A stretch of 64,000 nt of DNA from Sulfobacillus acidophilus (GCA_003023745.1 PXYV01000008.1:1-64000); one strand, 5' to 3'. Numbered from the stretch's first letter, positions 9,427 through 20,222 are shown. Made by a program: numbers and translations. The notes: generated from the letters alone by a model not told the origin.

Positions 9427-11817
9427 TTAGTCAACATCTTCCTCTTCGAGATGGATTTCGAAGTTGCGATTTTCCCACCGTCCAACCTGCGTCCAGTAGA
9501 AGGTAAAGTCAACCTGAGTACATCCAATCAACGGAACATCTGCAAAATACATGCCAAGTCCTGAATCGGTCAGCGCCACCTCTTCTACATGCGCCCAGTG
9601 GTCCCGCGTGTATACCAAGCGGGCCGGAGCTTTGACCGCCACTCGCAAAAATTGGTCGTGACTAGACCATTCCCGCCGCTGATGGTTAAATTCCCAAAAG
9701 ACTCGGCGCACGCTACCGTCGTCCGTCTTGCGATACCGATCGCGCACAATGGCCGGCGTTTCAAACACCCGGCCCAACCCAGCAGAATACAATAATTTCA
9801 CATATTCCGCATGCGCCCATACCAACGGCATGGCTGATCCCGACGGCCGCCCTTTAAACAATTCCCGTTCCGGCACATCGTCCTCATCCCACACTTGCTC
9901 CGGTATCAATCCGCCTTCGGAGGCTGCACCTTCCATCGCCTTGAGGTACAGTTCCACGTCCTCACCCCGAGCCAAGGCATAATGCCCCCGCTCGCCCGAC
10001 AACAGCGGCCACAACCGCCCTCGTCCTGTTCCCTTATATGGGGACCCATCAACCTGTTCGCCATATCCATCGTGATTGTACCGATACCATAAGGGGCCGT
10101 AGTCCACGTCCCGACGCAATATCGCATCGTAGGCCGCGACCGAATCGAGAATGTGAGGATCGTCCGCCTCCTTCACTCCATAACGCACGAGTTCCAAAAA
10201 TCCTCCGTCGATTACAGCAACCTCAGGATATTCGTTGGGCGCGCCCGCTGGTAGATTCTTAATGGGCACCCATCCTTGGCCTACGTGCCCATCGGAGCTT
10301 TGGGGGTAGTCGGTATGAATGCGAATGTAGTGGCGCGGAAAACGCGGGTCCACCGCACCGTGGGTGGTAAAGGTCCAACGGTCAAGATTCGCGCGCCAAT
10401 AATCCGCCACGATTTCGGCATACTCGGCTGCCAACGTATCGCCTTGTTCGCGCATCAGCGCCGCCCCCATCAACAAGGCACTGATGGCCGCGGCTAAGGT
10501 AGCCGGAGAATATCCGCCGTCTTCTTCCCACCGTTCTTGTTGGGTGACGGGCCCGGCTTGGACTAAAAAGGCCAGGGCTCGCTTCACCGTCGGATAGAGG
10601 TTTTCGCCCGGTCGCATAACCTGCAGCTCGTGCAACCGGTAGGCTAAGTGGATGGGGAAGGCCGTTTCATCCAACTGTGAGCCGGGCCAATAGGGTGTGC
10701 CATCAAGCCAAAAATTCTGCGCCCAGGACCCATCATTCTGTTGCGTCGCCATTAAAAAGAGCATGACTTGGCGCGCCGCATTGAAATCCCCCAACGCAAT
10801 GAACGCTTGTGCAGCCTCGACCAAATCGCGCGGCCACACCAAATGATACCCCCCGATGTTGCCGTCACCGCAAGCCTGGCCCCAGGGAATCGATAATGAG
10901 GCCACCATGCCCCCGGGGAACAGCTTGCCGTGATGTGTTTTCAGCACCATAGCCGAGATACGCTGCAAACGGCCGTGGGCTTTGTCGGCTGGCAATAAGT
11001 TCGGTAGACTGTCCAAATATTCATGCCAGCTTTGAATGTAATGTGTCTCGATATTGCGGTACTCGTGCAACAGCGTCAATTCAGCGGTAAAAAGCGCTTC
11101 GCCACGGTTGCGGCCGAAAGTGAGCACAATCATCTGTTCCGACTGCCGACGAAAGTCTAATTCAGCAGTCATTGCCACATTGCCGTGTTCAGCTTGGTCG
11201 TAGATTTCTAAATTCCCATGGTAGCGCAACGATGTCCACCCGTCGGATGCTCCCACAAATCCGACCGATTGCTGCAAGAAGGGCGTAGAGGCCGTCACGC
11301 AAAGATGCGTGTCTTCGCGCCATGCCAACAACGCTGGACGGCCCTGGTGCAGTTGGATCGTGGCCGCTGAGTTTCCTCCTCCTTGATTGCCGATGTGAGG
11401 AGCCACCAAAAGGAAAACATGGTAGTCCTTGGGATCTCCTTGCATCACGGTAAATTGAGTCCATTGCACCACCGACGCACCGCTAGGCCAGGTAACAATC
11501 CGTTTGGTAATCCGAAAGCGCCCACTGGGCTCCTCATTCACCCATTGAAAGGCGGGCGCATCGGCGCCGATATATTCAAAATGATGAACCAGGTCCCGCT
11601 TTTCCTCCCAAAACCCGCCGTCCTTGGAGATGACAATGAACTGCACATCTCGGGTATTGGCCACGTCCATACGTGGAAAGTAAATCTCGTTGAGAATTCC
11701 ATGAGACGCCGTGACCCACACTGGCGAAGTCGCTTCAATCGCCGTGGCCACCGCTGATTTTGCGCTCGACGTCCAACGTGCCTCTAACCCCGGTCCCCCG
11801 GGAGCCATCATCTTCAT
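9427..11817 (-). CDS. Glucoamylase, GH15 family
   Basis: GYHLVWPRDLVEAAQAFIALGD; EQVWDEDDVP; RGRLWPLLSGERGHYALA. Confidence 0.93.
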   Translation of the reverse strand: MKMMAPGGPGLEARWTSSAKSAVATAIEATSPVWVTASHGILNEIYFPRMDVANTRDVQFIVISKDGGFWEEKRDLVHHFEYIGADAPAFQWVNEEPSGRFRITKRIVTWPSGASVVQWTQFTVMQGDPKDYHVFLLVAPHIGNQGGGNSAATIQLHQGRPALLAWREDTHLCVTASTPFLQQSVGFVGASDGWTSLRYHGNLEIYDQAEHGNVAMTAELDFRRQSEQMIVLTFGRNRGEALFTAELTLLHEYRNIETHYIQSWHEYLDSLPNLLPADKAHGRLQRISAMVLKTHHGKLFPGGMVASLSIPWGQACGDGNIGGYHLVWPRDLVEAAQAFIALGDFNAARQVMLFLMATQQNDGSWAQNFWLDGTPYWPGSQLDETAFPIHLAYRLHELQVMRPGENLYPTVKRALAFLVQAGPVTQQERWEEDGGYSPATLAAAISALLMGAALMREQGDTLAAEYAEIVADYWRANLDRWTFTTHGAVDPRFPRHYIRIHTDYPQSSDGHVGQGWVPIKNLPAGAPNEYPEVAVIDGGFLELVRYGVKEADDPHILDSVAAYDAILRRDVDYGPLWYRYNHDGYGEQVDGSPYKGTGRGRLWPLLSGERGHYALARGEDVELYLKAMEGAASEGGLIPEQVWDEDDVPERELFKGRPSGSAMPLVWAHAEYVKLLYSAGLGRVFETPAIVRDRYRKTDDGSVRRVFWEFNHQRREWSSHDQFLRVAVKAPARLVYTRDHWAHVEEVALTDSGLGMYFADVPLIGCTQVDFTFYWTQVGRWENRNFEIHLEEEDVD

Positions 11818-12024
11818 CGCCTCGTTTCCGAATCCGCAAATTTAATCCCAATGTACCACAGTAGGCCAGGACCGGTTAGCCCTAAAAAGGAGGCCTAGCA
11901 GCATCGCATGACGAGTCGAACGGACCTGGCCTGTCCCCGTCCACCTTGTCAAACTATGGATAGAGAATACTTTCTTGTGACGATTGCACCGTTAAAACAA
12001 CACAAAGGCAGGAGGTCAAACGAT

Positions 12025-13197
12025 ATGGAAGCCATGATACTTGTCGGGGGTCGAGGAACGCGACTGGAACCGCTCACAGATACCCGGCCTAAACCGTTGG
12101 TGGCGTTGTTAAATGCACCCATTTTGGAATCCATCATTCAACACTTAAAGGACGAAGGCGTCGATCGCATTACCTTATTAACCGGCTACCACGCAGACGA
12201 CCTGCGGCAGTACGCCGGATCCGGCAACCGTTGGGGCGTTACCGTTGAGTACCTGCAAGAGCGCACTCCCCTGGGCACAGCCGGGTCTGTCATCCGTGCC
12301 TTAGACCTCAAGCCTCGTCAAGATCCATTTTTAGTCGTAAGTGGCGATGGCCTTACTAACATCTCATTTGCGCATTTTTATCATCAATGTCAAGCCCAAA
12401 GTGCGCATGCCGCGATCTTACTGGCTCAGTCTGTGGAACCCCAACGCTATGGGGTCGTACACACCGATGCGCATGGGTACGTGCGCTCATTTGAAGAAAA
12501 GCCGACTCATGCCCCCACCCCCGCTTGGATCAATACGGGGATTTATTATATCGACCCGCGCCAGTTGGCCACTTTGCCCCATAATACCCCATTGGACTTT
12601 GGGCGACAGGTCTTCCCCCGCTGGGTCGCGGAACAGCGACCGTTTCTCGGCATCCGATCCGAGGGATATTGGACGGACATCGGTACGATTCAGTCCTATC
12701 ATCAAGCCATTGATGACATTTTGGACGAAACAGTGTTACTAGCCGGTGTCATCCGCTATCCCGTCAACGTTAACGGCCAGCCAAACCCAGCCGGCCGCGC
12801 CACAGTCTACATCGACCCCACCGCGCACATCAGCCCCCGGGCCACTATCGGCCCCTATTCAGTCATTGGGCCACATGCCTATGTCGGGGACAGGGCGCGG
12901 ATCGACCACAGCATCGTCCGCGCTTACGCCCGCATTGAAGCTGGCGCTTCACTGCAGAACGCTATCGTAGCGGAACACAGCATTGTCTCGGTCAACGCCA
13001 CGTTGTCGGACGGGGTCGTCATCGGTGAAGCCTGTCAGATTGGCGAGTCTGTCCATTTGCCGCCCGACACCCATCTACCGGCATTCACTACATGCACCAC
13101 CTTCGAAAGCATGAGACCCCAAGAAGCAGGGGGGAATCACGTCGCGATTCATGTGTCAGCCAGCGCACCCGTTTTGCACACTCCGCAAAGCGCGTAA
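12025..13197 (+). CDS. Sugar-phosphate nucleotidyltransferase with C-terminal left-handed beta-helix
   Basis: MEAMILVGGRGTRLEPLTDTRPKPLVALLNAPIL; hexapeptide-repeat C-terminus; RBS GGAGG before ATG 12025. Confidence 0.9.
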   Translation: MEAMILVGGRGTRLEPLTDTRPKPLVALLNAPILESIIQHLKDEGVDRITLLTGYHADDLRQYAGSGNRWGVTVEYLQERTPLGTAGSVIRALDLKPRQDPFLVVSGDGLTNISFAHFYHQCQAQSAHAAILLAQSVEPQRYGVVHTDAHGYVRSFEEKPTHAPTPAWINTGIYYIDPRQLATLPHNTPLDFGRQVFPRWVAEQRPFLGIRSEGYWTDIGTIQSYHQAIDDILDETVLLAGVIRYPVNVNGQPNPAGRATVYIDPTAHISPRATIGPYSVIGPHAYVGDRARIDHSIVRAYARIEAGASLQNAIVAEHSIVSVNATLSDGVVIGEACQIGESVHLPPDTHLPAFTTCTTFESMRPQEAGGNHVAIHVSASAPVLHTPQSA

Positions 13198-13263
13198 AAC
13201 TAGGGGTGAGCACCAAGCCGGACACAGCAACTGAGGATAAAAAGCAGGGATCATCCCATACCT

Positions 13264-13303
13264 AGGACCGAAGCCAGGCGGCACCCCGAAAGGCTTCGGT
13301 CCT
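13264..13303. terminator. 12-bp perfect inverted repeat between convergent genes
   Basis: AGGACCGAAGCC - 16 nt - GGCTTCGGTCCT; no clear U-tract on either side. Confidence 0.5.
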
Positions 13304-13312
13304 GGTAATCAA

Positions 13313-15865
13313 TTACAATAAATCCGCCATGTGCCCGCGCAGACGTTCGGCCATCGCCACATAAACACCCTGCAACTCAATCGCTTGAGCTGTTGCGCGC
13401 TGCGCTTCGGCAATCGGGTGAGTCTTCATCCAAGCGACCGTTCGAGCGGCCAAAGACGCATCCACAATCGTACTCAGCGAATAGATCACATACTCCATCA
13501 GAAAAGGCGAACACTGCGCAACAATCTCGTCCCAATTAGCCTCGAGCATGTCCCAAGTCGCCGACGCCGCCCGGGGATTTGCCAAAATTGCTCCGAGCGC
13601 GATGGCTCGATCCTGCATGCGCACTTCCGGCGACCGATATAGCTCCAACGTTTTTCTGACTAGATGGCTCGGTTGAAAACGTGCCAGTGAAAAAAGATAG
13701 CGATTCTCATCCTGGGGAGTCAAAGCCGACTTATATTGCTGGTACAATTGCTCCCAATCGGTGTCATCGCCAGTGTGCGCCACCACGCGAACAATATCCG
13801 TCAGCAACTCGGGCGACAACTGAGCGGCTCCTGTCACGTGATTGAAGAACAACGCATGAGCGCGTTCACGCACATGGGCATCCGCACCCACCGTGCCCAA
13901 AAGCCGCAAGAGCACCGCACGCGTGCGTCCCCGCCGCACATCCTCGCCCGGCACCGGATTCCAGCCTAACCGGGCAAAGACCGGGGCCGCGACCTCGCAG
14001 GCCAATCGAGACACGAGCGCACGTTCATCCTCGGTTGCCATGTCCTCTAATTGACTCAAACTCGTCGCCACTGCTCCCCACACATCCGGATCGAACTCCT
14101 CCGACAGTTGATGCCAAAGCCGGACTGCCTGGGCCAGTGGTACTTCATTGGCCGTCACGGCCGCCCACACATCATCCACCACGACCAGGCGCTCCAAGGA
14201 AGACAAGTGCGGCCAAGCTTCGAGCAGACGCTCCCATAAAAAGGCGTCGTAGGTGACGCGGAAAAAGGCGAATCCCCCGTGATTAACCATGAGCCACGAA
14301 GGTTCATTCGAAAGCGGCACCGCACAGGATTCTCCTCCAAGCAGCACCCGCTTTTCTTCAAACCGCCCGTCCCGGTACCGTACGCCAACGATAATGGGAA
14401 CCTGCCATAGGGTGTCGCTGATCTCGCCGGCATTGAGGCGAAATAGTTTTTGGCGCAGCGTCAATACCCGGTCCTCGGGATTCCAACTGGCTTGGATTAA
14501 GGGGTAACCGCCTTGAAACACCCATGATTCCATGACCGTGCGTACCGGTTGCTGCGATGCTTCCTCTAACGCCACCCATAAGTCGCTGGTTTCGGTATTG
14601 CCGAAGCGATGGCGGACAAGGTACTGGTGAATTCCCTTGCGGAAAACATCCGGGCCCAGATATTGTTCAATCATCCGAAGAATCGATCCACCCTTTTGGT
14701 ACGTCAACACGTCAAACATGGCGTGCGCCTCGCTCGGGGCACCCACCGGAAACTCCACTGGGCGCGTCGACGCCAGGGCGTCGATAACGAACGCGTACGC
14801 TCGTCCCCGTCCAAACGCCGTCCAGATGTCCCACTGTGGATACAGCGCGTCGGTGGCCAGATTTTCCATAAAGGTGGCAAACGCCTCATTCAACCAAATG
14901 CCATTCCACCATCGCATGGTCACCAAATCGCCAAACCACATGTGGGCAGTCTCATGAGCGATGGTGCTCACGACGTGCTGCTGTTCGATCGGGGACGATT
15001 TGTCCACATCAATTAACAAAAGTTCGTCGCGATAGGTGACACAACCCAAATTCTCCATGGCCCCCGCCGAGAAATCAGGGATCGCTACATGGTCCATTTT
15101 GGCAGCCGGACACGCTATGCCAAAATAATCCTCAAAAAATTGCAAAGTATCGCGGGCTGTGGCCAGTGCAAAAGCGGTCATATGGTGGCGCGAAGGACGC
15201 GCGCCAATGCGGACCGGAATCCGTCCCGCGAACACCGGCTCGGTCAAATTCAAAGGTCCGACGACCAAGGCCACGAGGTATGTCGACATCGGAATCGTGT
15301 CGGAAAAGACAACTCGCCTCTTTTTCCCTGCAAGCGCCACCTCTTGTAATATGCCGCCATTGGACAGCGCTGTCAGGTCTTCGTCCACGACCATGCTCAC
15401 GGAAAAAACCGCCTTGAAGTCGGGTTCATCCCAGCAGGGAAATACCCGTCGGGCATCGGTGGGCTCCATTTGTGTGCAGGCAATGACTACCGATGACCCA
15501 TCGCCATTAGGCACTTCCGTCTTGTAGAAGCCCCGCAAGTCATCCGCCATTTTGCCCGCAAAATGCAACGATAGCGTCCATGTCCCGACATCCACAGACG
15601 AAGGCCATCGCAGCACTGCCTGTTCTCGGTCCACCTGGTATTCTACCATGCCTGCCATGCGCACCTGATCATCGGCCGATGCAAGTTGCACCGAGTCGAT
15701 ATCTAGTCCCACACTATTCAACACCATTTCGGACAGGCTTGCCGAGGTCTCCACGTTCACGGACATCGTGCCCGTAAACGTGCCTTGAAGCAGATCGGGT
15801 GTAACGTCCAATTCATACCGCCGCGGCACGGCAGTACGGGGCAACCGATTGGGGTTGTCCACCAT
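13313..15865 (-). CDS. M1-family zinc aminopeptidase
   Basis: GAMENLGCVTYRDELLL; HETAHMWFGDLVTMRWWNGIWLNEAFATFME. Confidence 0.95.
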   Translation of the reverse strand: MVDNPNRLPRTAVPRRYELDVTPDLLQGTFTGTMSVNVETSASLSEMVLNSVGLDIDSVQLASADDQVRMAGMVEYQVDREQAVLRWPSSVDVGTWTLSLHFAGKMADDLRGFYKTEVPNGDGSSVVIACTQMEPTDARRVFPCWDEPDFKAVFSVSMVVDEDLTALSNGGILQEVALAGKKRRVVFSDTIPMSTYLVALVVGPLNLTEPVFAGRIPVRIGARPSRHHMTAFALATARDTLQFFEDYFGIACPAAKMDHVAIPDFSAGAMENLGCVTYRDELLLIDVDKSSPIEQQHVVSTIAHETAHMWFGDLVTMRWWNGIWLNEAFATFMENLATDALYPQWDIWTAFGRGRAYAFVIDALASTRPVEFPVGAPSEAHAMFDVLTYQKGGSILRMIEQYLGPDVFRKGIHQYLVRHRFGNTETSDLWVALEEASQQPVRTVMESWVFQGGYPLIQASWNPEDRVLTLRQKLFRLNAGEISDTLWQVPIIVGVRYRDGRFEEKRVLLGGESCAVPLSNEPSWLMVNHGGFAFFRVTYDAFLWERLLEAWPHLSSLERLVVVDDVWAAVTANEVPLAQAVRLWHQLSEEFDPDVWGAVATSLSQLEDMATEDERALVSRLACEVAAPVFARLGWNPVPGEDVRRGRTRAVLLRLLGTVGADAHVRERAHALFFNHVTGAAQLSPELLTDIVRVVAHTGDDTDWEQLYQQYKSALTPQDENRYLFSLARFQPSHLVRKTLELYRSPEVRMQDRAIALGAILANPRAASATWDMLEANWDEIVAQCSPFLMEYVIYSLSTIVDASLAARTVAWMKTHPIAEAQRATAQAIELQGVYVAMAERLRGHMADLL

Positions 15866-15987
15866 AATATCCCTCCCGCCAGTTCAACTCCGCCAGCACC
15901 CGCCCAACCACTCGCTGTTCACGTGCATGCACGGTTTCCGTAAAATACACCATACCGCTTTTGCTGATGAATTGCCAAGGACAACCA

Positions 15988-16097
15988 ACAGGAGGTTTTT
16001 GCGGTGTAGATACCTCCGGGAGACTTAGATCTGATGGAGAAGCATCGTGAGCATTACGTAGTTTCAATCCTCTCCCGGAGAGTTATTTCCGGGAGAC
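15988..16097 (-). CRISPR. Possible CRISPR remnant: one full repeat-like unit (16061-16097), 36-nt spacer-like segment (16025-16060), degenerate repeat end (to 16024)
   Basis: Minus-strand GTCTCCCGGAAATAACTCTCCGGGAGAGGATTGAAAC: 9-bp perfect stem and terminal GGATTGAAAC; second copy shares CCGGGAGAC with about 14/17 matches. Confidence 0.4.
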
Positions 16098-16941
16098 GCC
16101 GTGGTTTATAACTGCTGCGGCGTAATGTGTGTCGAGCACTATTTGCGAAACGATCTTGCCCTGCCTTGCTGTGGTACAACGGGAAATCCTGCATTCCCTC
16201 TAGCGCTTTCTACGCATACTGCGCGAACCTCCCACCAGTAGGTTGTCACTCGACGTTCGCACGTACGTACTTAGTCGATCTGTTCGAGCCCACCTCCTCG
16301 CTACGGCTCATTGTTGAGCTATCCATCCTCAATGAGCACGCAACAACGCTCACAGCAAACGAAAGGAATCGAGCGACGTCCCCCATTTACGCCATTAACA
16401 CTCTGGCAATTTCATTGGCTACAGAGAAACATCCTCTTCAATTCCATCGCATGTGTGTGAACCAATCGTTGGCACACCTCAAACATGTGCCGAATCGTTG
16501 GCCGTACCGACGACCGATCATTCTATTCGCTTCACTGTTCAGTCTAAATCGACCGCCTACCGTGTCCAGATTGTTGAGCACCCGTTCATGGCGGGGGACG
16601 GTGGTGTCTTTGCGACAGGCTGATCGCGCTAGGCCGTTGGGACAGCAGGGCGGCTTTAACCATCAAAGACTTTGCGACTTGACTTTTAACACCGAGAAAC
16701 AGGGCTCTACTTCCTAAAAGGCCCCACCGCCAAAGTCGTCGCTTCAATCGCCGCATAGCAAGTTGAGCCGCGAGAGTCCTTACTGGTTCCTGCGTGGGTT
16801 CGACACCAAGGCTCAGGGGTTTCAACAGCGTCCGGTCGGCGCGAAGTGGGAAGCTCCCCCCTGCCAAGTCCCGTCGGGGCAGGTTTTAACCGAGAGCCTT
16901 GGTGAAATGCCCGTCAATGCTCTACGATGCCAGCATGGCCA

Positions 16942-17970
16942 TTAGACCGGCTCCGGATTCCTTACAAACGATGTCCTCGTTCCAGTCATGGCGGCCATCC
17001 GGTTATTTGTTGACCCAGCCATAGATGTCGCATGACCGGTAGAAGTCGCAGACGATGGTTCAAGGTCTGCCGCACCGGCCTTCAAACACAAGAGATCATA
17101 TCCGTGTCTGCGCTGCACCAAGGCCCCAGCCACGTCAAACCCTGCTTGCGATGCCAAGTCCAACAACTCTTGCAGAGAATAGACATGGCCGTCGCGGACA
17201 TGAAGTGCGACTTGGACGCGAAATAGATCGTACAGGGGCGCCTCCGGTGAAAAATATCCTACCAGGCATAACCTGCCATAAGGCTCTAGTATCTGGAATA
17301 TTTTCGTAAACAAAAAGCGCACTTGCCGAGGTGCTACCATCTCCACAAAACGGCAAAGCAATACGCCGTCAAATTTCCCCGGCACGTCCCCATCTAAAAT
17401 GTTGAGCGCCAGTGCCTTCACATTATCCGGCCACAGCGCCCGATTCCAACGTCCCGCCACATCGGGACAGTCGCACAGAATAACCTCTTTAGTATAACGA
17501 GCCAAATGCGTACCGAGTAGTCCGCTTCCAGAACCCACATCCAACCAGCGTTGCTCCTTTTTCACCCCTGCTACTTCTACAATCCACTGAGCCAGCAGCG
17601 GAGCCGACTCGTTCAGCACCTCCAAACCCAAACCGTCGTAGTCTGAGGCCGGATTCTCGGCAACACTCGGGTTTAGTTGCGCCGCCAGATCTAGCCATCT
17701 CCGTAAATGTTGTGAAAGATACAATGCGCGTCGCACACCCGCCGTATTTACCCATCGAACAAACGGGCCCTGGCGCTGGATGTAACCAAAGGACTCCAGT
17801 GCCACCAGCACCGAACGCACAAATCGTGGGTCGAACTGGTTCAGATCTTCGTCCAGCACTCCGCTTTGTAAGCGCTGATACAAGCCGGACCGCACAGATG
17901 CGTCAATTAGCAGCGCTTGATATAACTCGTGTGCATCGCGCAGTTGAAGACTCCAATCGGCGTGCTCCAT
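16942..17970 (-). CDS. SAM-dependent methyltransferase (O-methyltransferase-like, N-terminal dimerisation/HTH domain)
   Basis: RWLDVGSGSGLLGTHLARY; CDCPDV; ILEPYGRLCLVGYFSPE. Confidence 0.75.
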   Translation of the reverse strand: MEHADWSLQLRDAHELYQALLIDASVRSGLYQRLQSGVLDEDLNQFDPRFVRSVLVALESFGYIQRQGPFVRWVNTAGVRRALYLSQHLRRWLDLAAQLNPSVAENPASDYDGLGLEVLNESAPLLAQWIVEVAGVKKEQRWLDVGSGSGLLGTHLARYTKEVILCDCPDVAGRWNRALWPDNVKALALNILDGDVPGKFDGVLLCRFVEMVAPRQVRFLFTKIFQILEPYGRLCLVGYFSPEAPLYDLFRVQVALHVRDGHVYSLQELLDLASQAGFDVAGALVQRRHGYDLLCLKAGAADLEPSSATSTGHATSMAGSTNNRMAAMTGTRTSFVRNPEPV

Positions 17971-18073
17971 AGCCCCACCTCCGGAATTTCAACCTATGCA
18001 GCGTTCAATCAAAACGTTCTTTTTGTGCCCCTAAGGCTTACAAATAAATCATCGACGGTACCCCTGCACCGGC

Positions 18074-19255
18074 TTAAGGTCGTCTAAGCGCCTCTACCGG
18101 AGGTAAGGTCGCCGCACGCGCCGCGGGATAAATGCCGCACAATGCTCCCACCCCCATACTCGCCACAACGCCTGCCGCCGGAATCCACGGATTTAGGACC
18201 AGCGCAATATGCAATCGCTGGGTCAGCAGCACGCTCGCACCAATACCGAGGGCGGCTCCTAGCATACCTCCAATCATCGCGACAATAACCGACTCGAGCA
18301 TGAACTGCGCCAGTATCTCCGCCCGGCGGGCACCAACCGTCTTGCGAACACCAATTTCACGGACACGTTCCGACACCGACATTAACAACACATTAAGCAT
18401 TCCAATCCCGCCCACAAGTACGGAAATGGCGGCGACCCCGGTCAGGACCCGCGTTAGCAATGTCGAGATTTTGTGCGTAACCGTCAGCATTTCCGATTGC
18501 GTCATGACGGTATAGCGATTCGCGTTTCCTAAATCATGGTTGAGCCGGTCTTCCAATCGGTGAATTTCATTAGGATTAGCGGCAGGGCTCGCCGTCTTCA
18601 AATAGACCGACTCAACCGTGTGAATCCCGGATTGCATTTGATAGGTCGTGATGGGAACTATCGCGACGGCATCCTGATTGATATCAAAAAACGCGCCTTT
18701 GGGGGCTAGGACACCCACAACCCGGTATGAAGCGCCATTCAAGGCGATCCGGCGGCCAATCGGATTGCGTTCCCCAAACAACTGCCGACTGGTCTGTGAT
18801 CCCAGCACCACCACTCGTTGTTGCGTCGAGACGTCTTTCGCCGTCCAATTTCTTCCCAAGGCGAGATGATATTGCAGAACCGATGTTAACCGCGGTGACG
18901 ATCCGTAAACCGTGACCGGTGCTGTCGTTTCACCGTGACCGGCGGTGGTCGTTTCGTAATCGACTGGAGCTGCTAAAGCAAATCCTGGCAATCGCTCCAA
19001 TGATCGGGATTGCCGCAGAGTCAGGCCGTCTTGCATATTGGATGCCTCAACCAAAGGATTCATGGTGACAATGACGAGGTTCGTTCCTAAATTCTCCACC
19101 CGGCCACTCACGCTAAGCGATGCGGAGCGCACCAGAGTCGTCAGCGTAATCACAGCCGCCACGCCAATCAAAATACCCATCAAACTGAGTCCCGAGCGTA
19201 ATTTGTACACACGCAGCGGACGAACCGCGTGCCGCACCACATCGTCAATTCGCAC
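18074..19255 (-). CDS. ABC transporter permease, MacB/FtsX family
   Basis: GLSLMGILIGVAAVITL; MSVSERVREIGVRKTVGARRAEILAQF. Confidence 0.9.
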   Translation of the reverse strand: MRIDDVVRHAVRPLRVYKLRSGLSLMGILIGVAAVITLTTLVRSASLSVSGRVENLGTNLVIVTMNPLVEASNMQDGLTLRQSRSLERLPGFALAAPVDYETTTAGHGETTAPVTVYGSSPRLTSVLQYHLALGRNWTAKDVSTQQRVVVLGSQTSRQLFGERNPIGRRIALNGASYRVVGVLAPKGAFFDINQDAVAIVPITTYQMQSGIHTVESVYLKTASPAANPNEIHRLEDRLNHDLGNANRYTVMTQSEMLTVTHKISTLLTRVLTGVAAISVLVGGIGMLNVLLMSVSERVREIGVRKTVGARRAEILAQFMLESVIVAMIGGMLGAALGIGASVLLTQRLHIALVLNPWIPAAGVVASMGVGALCGIYPAARAATLPPVEALRRP

Positions 19256-19928
19256 GCCGCGTCACCGCTTCCGACACCAACCGTCCATGAGCAAGCTTCA
19301 CCACACGATCGGCAGCCTGTGCGAAATACCGATCGTGGGTAATTAGCACAATGGTTTGGCCACTGGCGTGCACTTCATCGAAAACCCGCACAATCTCATC
19401 CGTCGAGTCCCCATCAAGATTTGCAGTCGGCTCATCCGCAAACAGGACCTTGGGGTTATGCACCAATGCCCGGGCGACCGCCACCCGCTGCTGCTGACCA
19501 CCCGACAATTCGGCTGGATAGTGATGCATCCGATCAGAAAGCCGCACGCGTTCAAGCCACAAATCAACCTGATGCCTACGCTCCTTCGGTGGGACTTGGC
19601 GATATACCAGCGGAAGCTCGACGTTCTCGCGTGCCGACAAAGTGGGAATCAAGTTAAAAGATTGATAGACAAAGCCCAGAGTTTCATTGCGCATGCGGGC
19701 AAGGCGCGCGTCCGACCAACCACGCACCCTGGTTCCGTCAATCCAATACTCACCCGTTGTAGGCCGATCCAACAGCCCCAGGATATTGAGCAACGTCGAC
19801 TTGCCAGACCCGGAACTTCCGACCACAGCCAGAAATTCACCCTGCGGCAGCGTTAAGTTGATGCCTTGCAATGCGATCGCCGGCGAGCGCCCTTGATAGA
19901 CTTTGCTAATATCCCGTAAGAGCAACAC
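19245..19928 (-). CDS. ABC transporter ATP-binding protein, LolD/MacB type
   Basis: VVGSSGSGKSTLLNILGLLDRP; ELSGGQQQRVAVARALVHNPKVLFADEPTANLD. Confidence 0.95.
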   Translation of the reverse strand: MLLLRDISKVYQGRSPAIALQGINLTLPQGEFLAVVGSSGSGKSTLLNILGLLDRPTTGEYWIDGTRVRGWSDARLARMRNETLGFVYQSFNLIPTLSARENVELPLVYRQVPPKERRHQVDLWLERVRLSDRMHHYPAELSGGQQQRVAVARALVHNPKVLFADEPTANLDGDSTDEIVRVFDEVHASGQTIVLITHDRYFAQAADRVVKLAHGRLVSEAVTRRAN

Positions 19929-20222
19929 CTAAGTTCCCTCCGCATTAGTTGCCTGTTCTACGATGCTCGTCCCCCTCCTTAATGATTGGTCAAGCTCTCC
20001 CATGGCTCAAGTGCTTTCTGCTGGAAGGATTGGCACCCTTTAGGATCACCCGCCCAAACCTGAAAATTTGCGCGGCTGCATGGTATTCTAACGGACTAGG
20101 AATGACATCCTCCCCGCTATGCAACTACACGGTTTAGGCCGGGAGCATTTCCAACCCTAACGAGCCGGTTGTGCTGCTTTCTCGCACCATGACGTCTAAA
20201 GGCCTGCTCCGCAGGTTCACAA

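Noticed and set aside
16127-16717. 196-aa plus-strand ORF
   Set aside because: No recognisable domain, and no clear RBS; probably a chance ORF in non-coding DNA.
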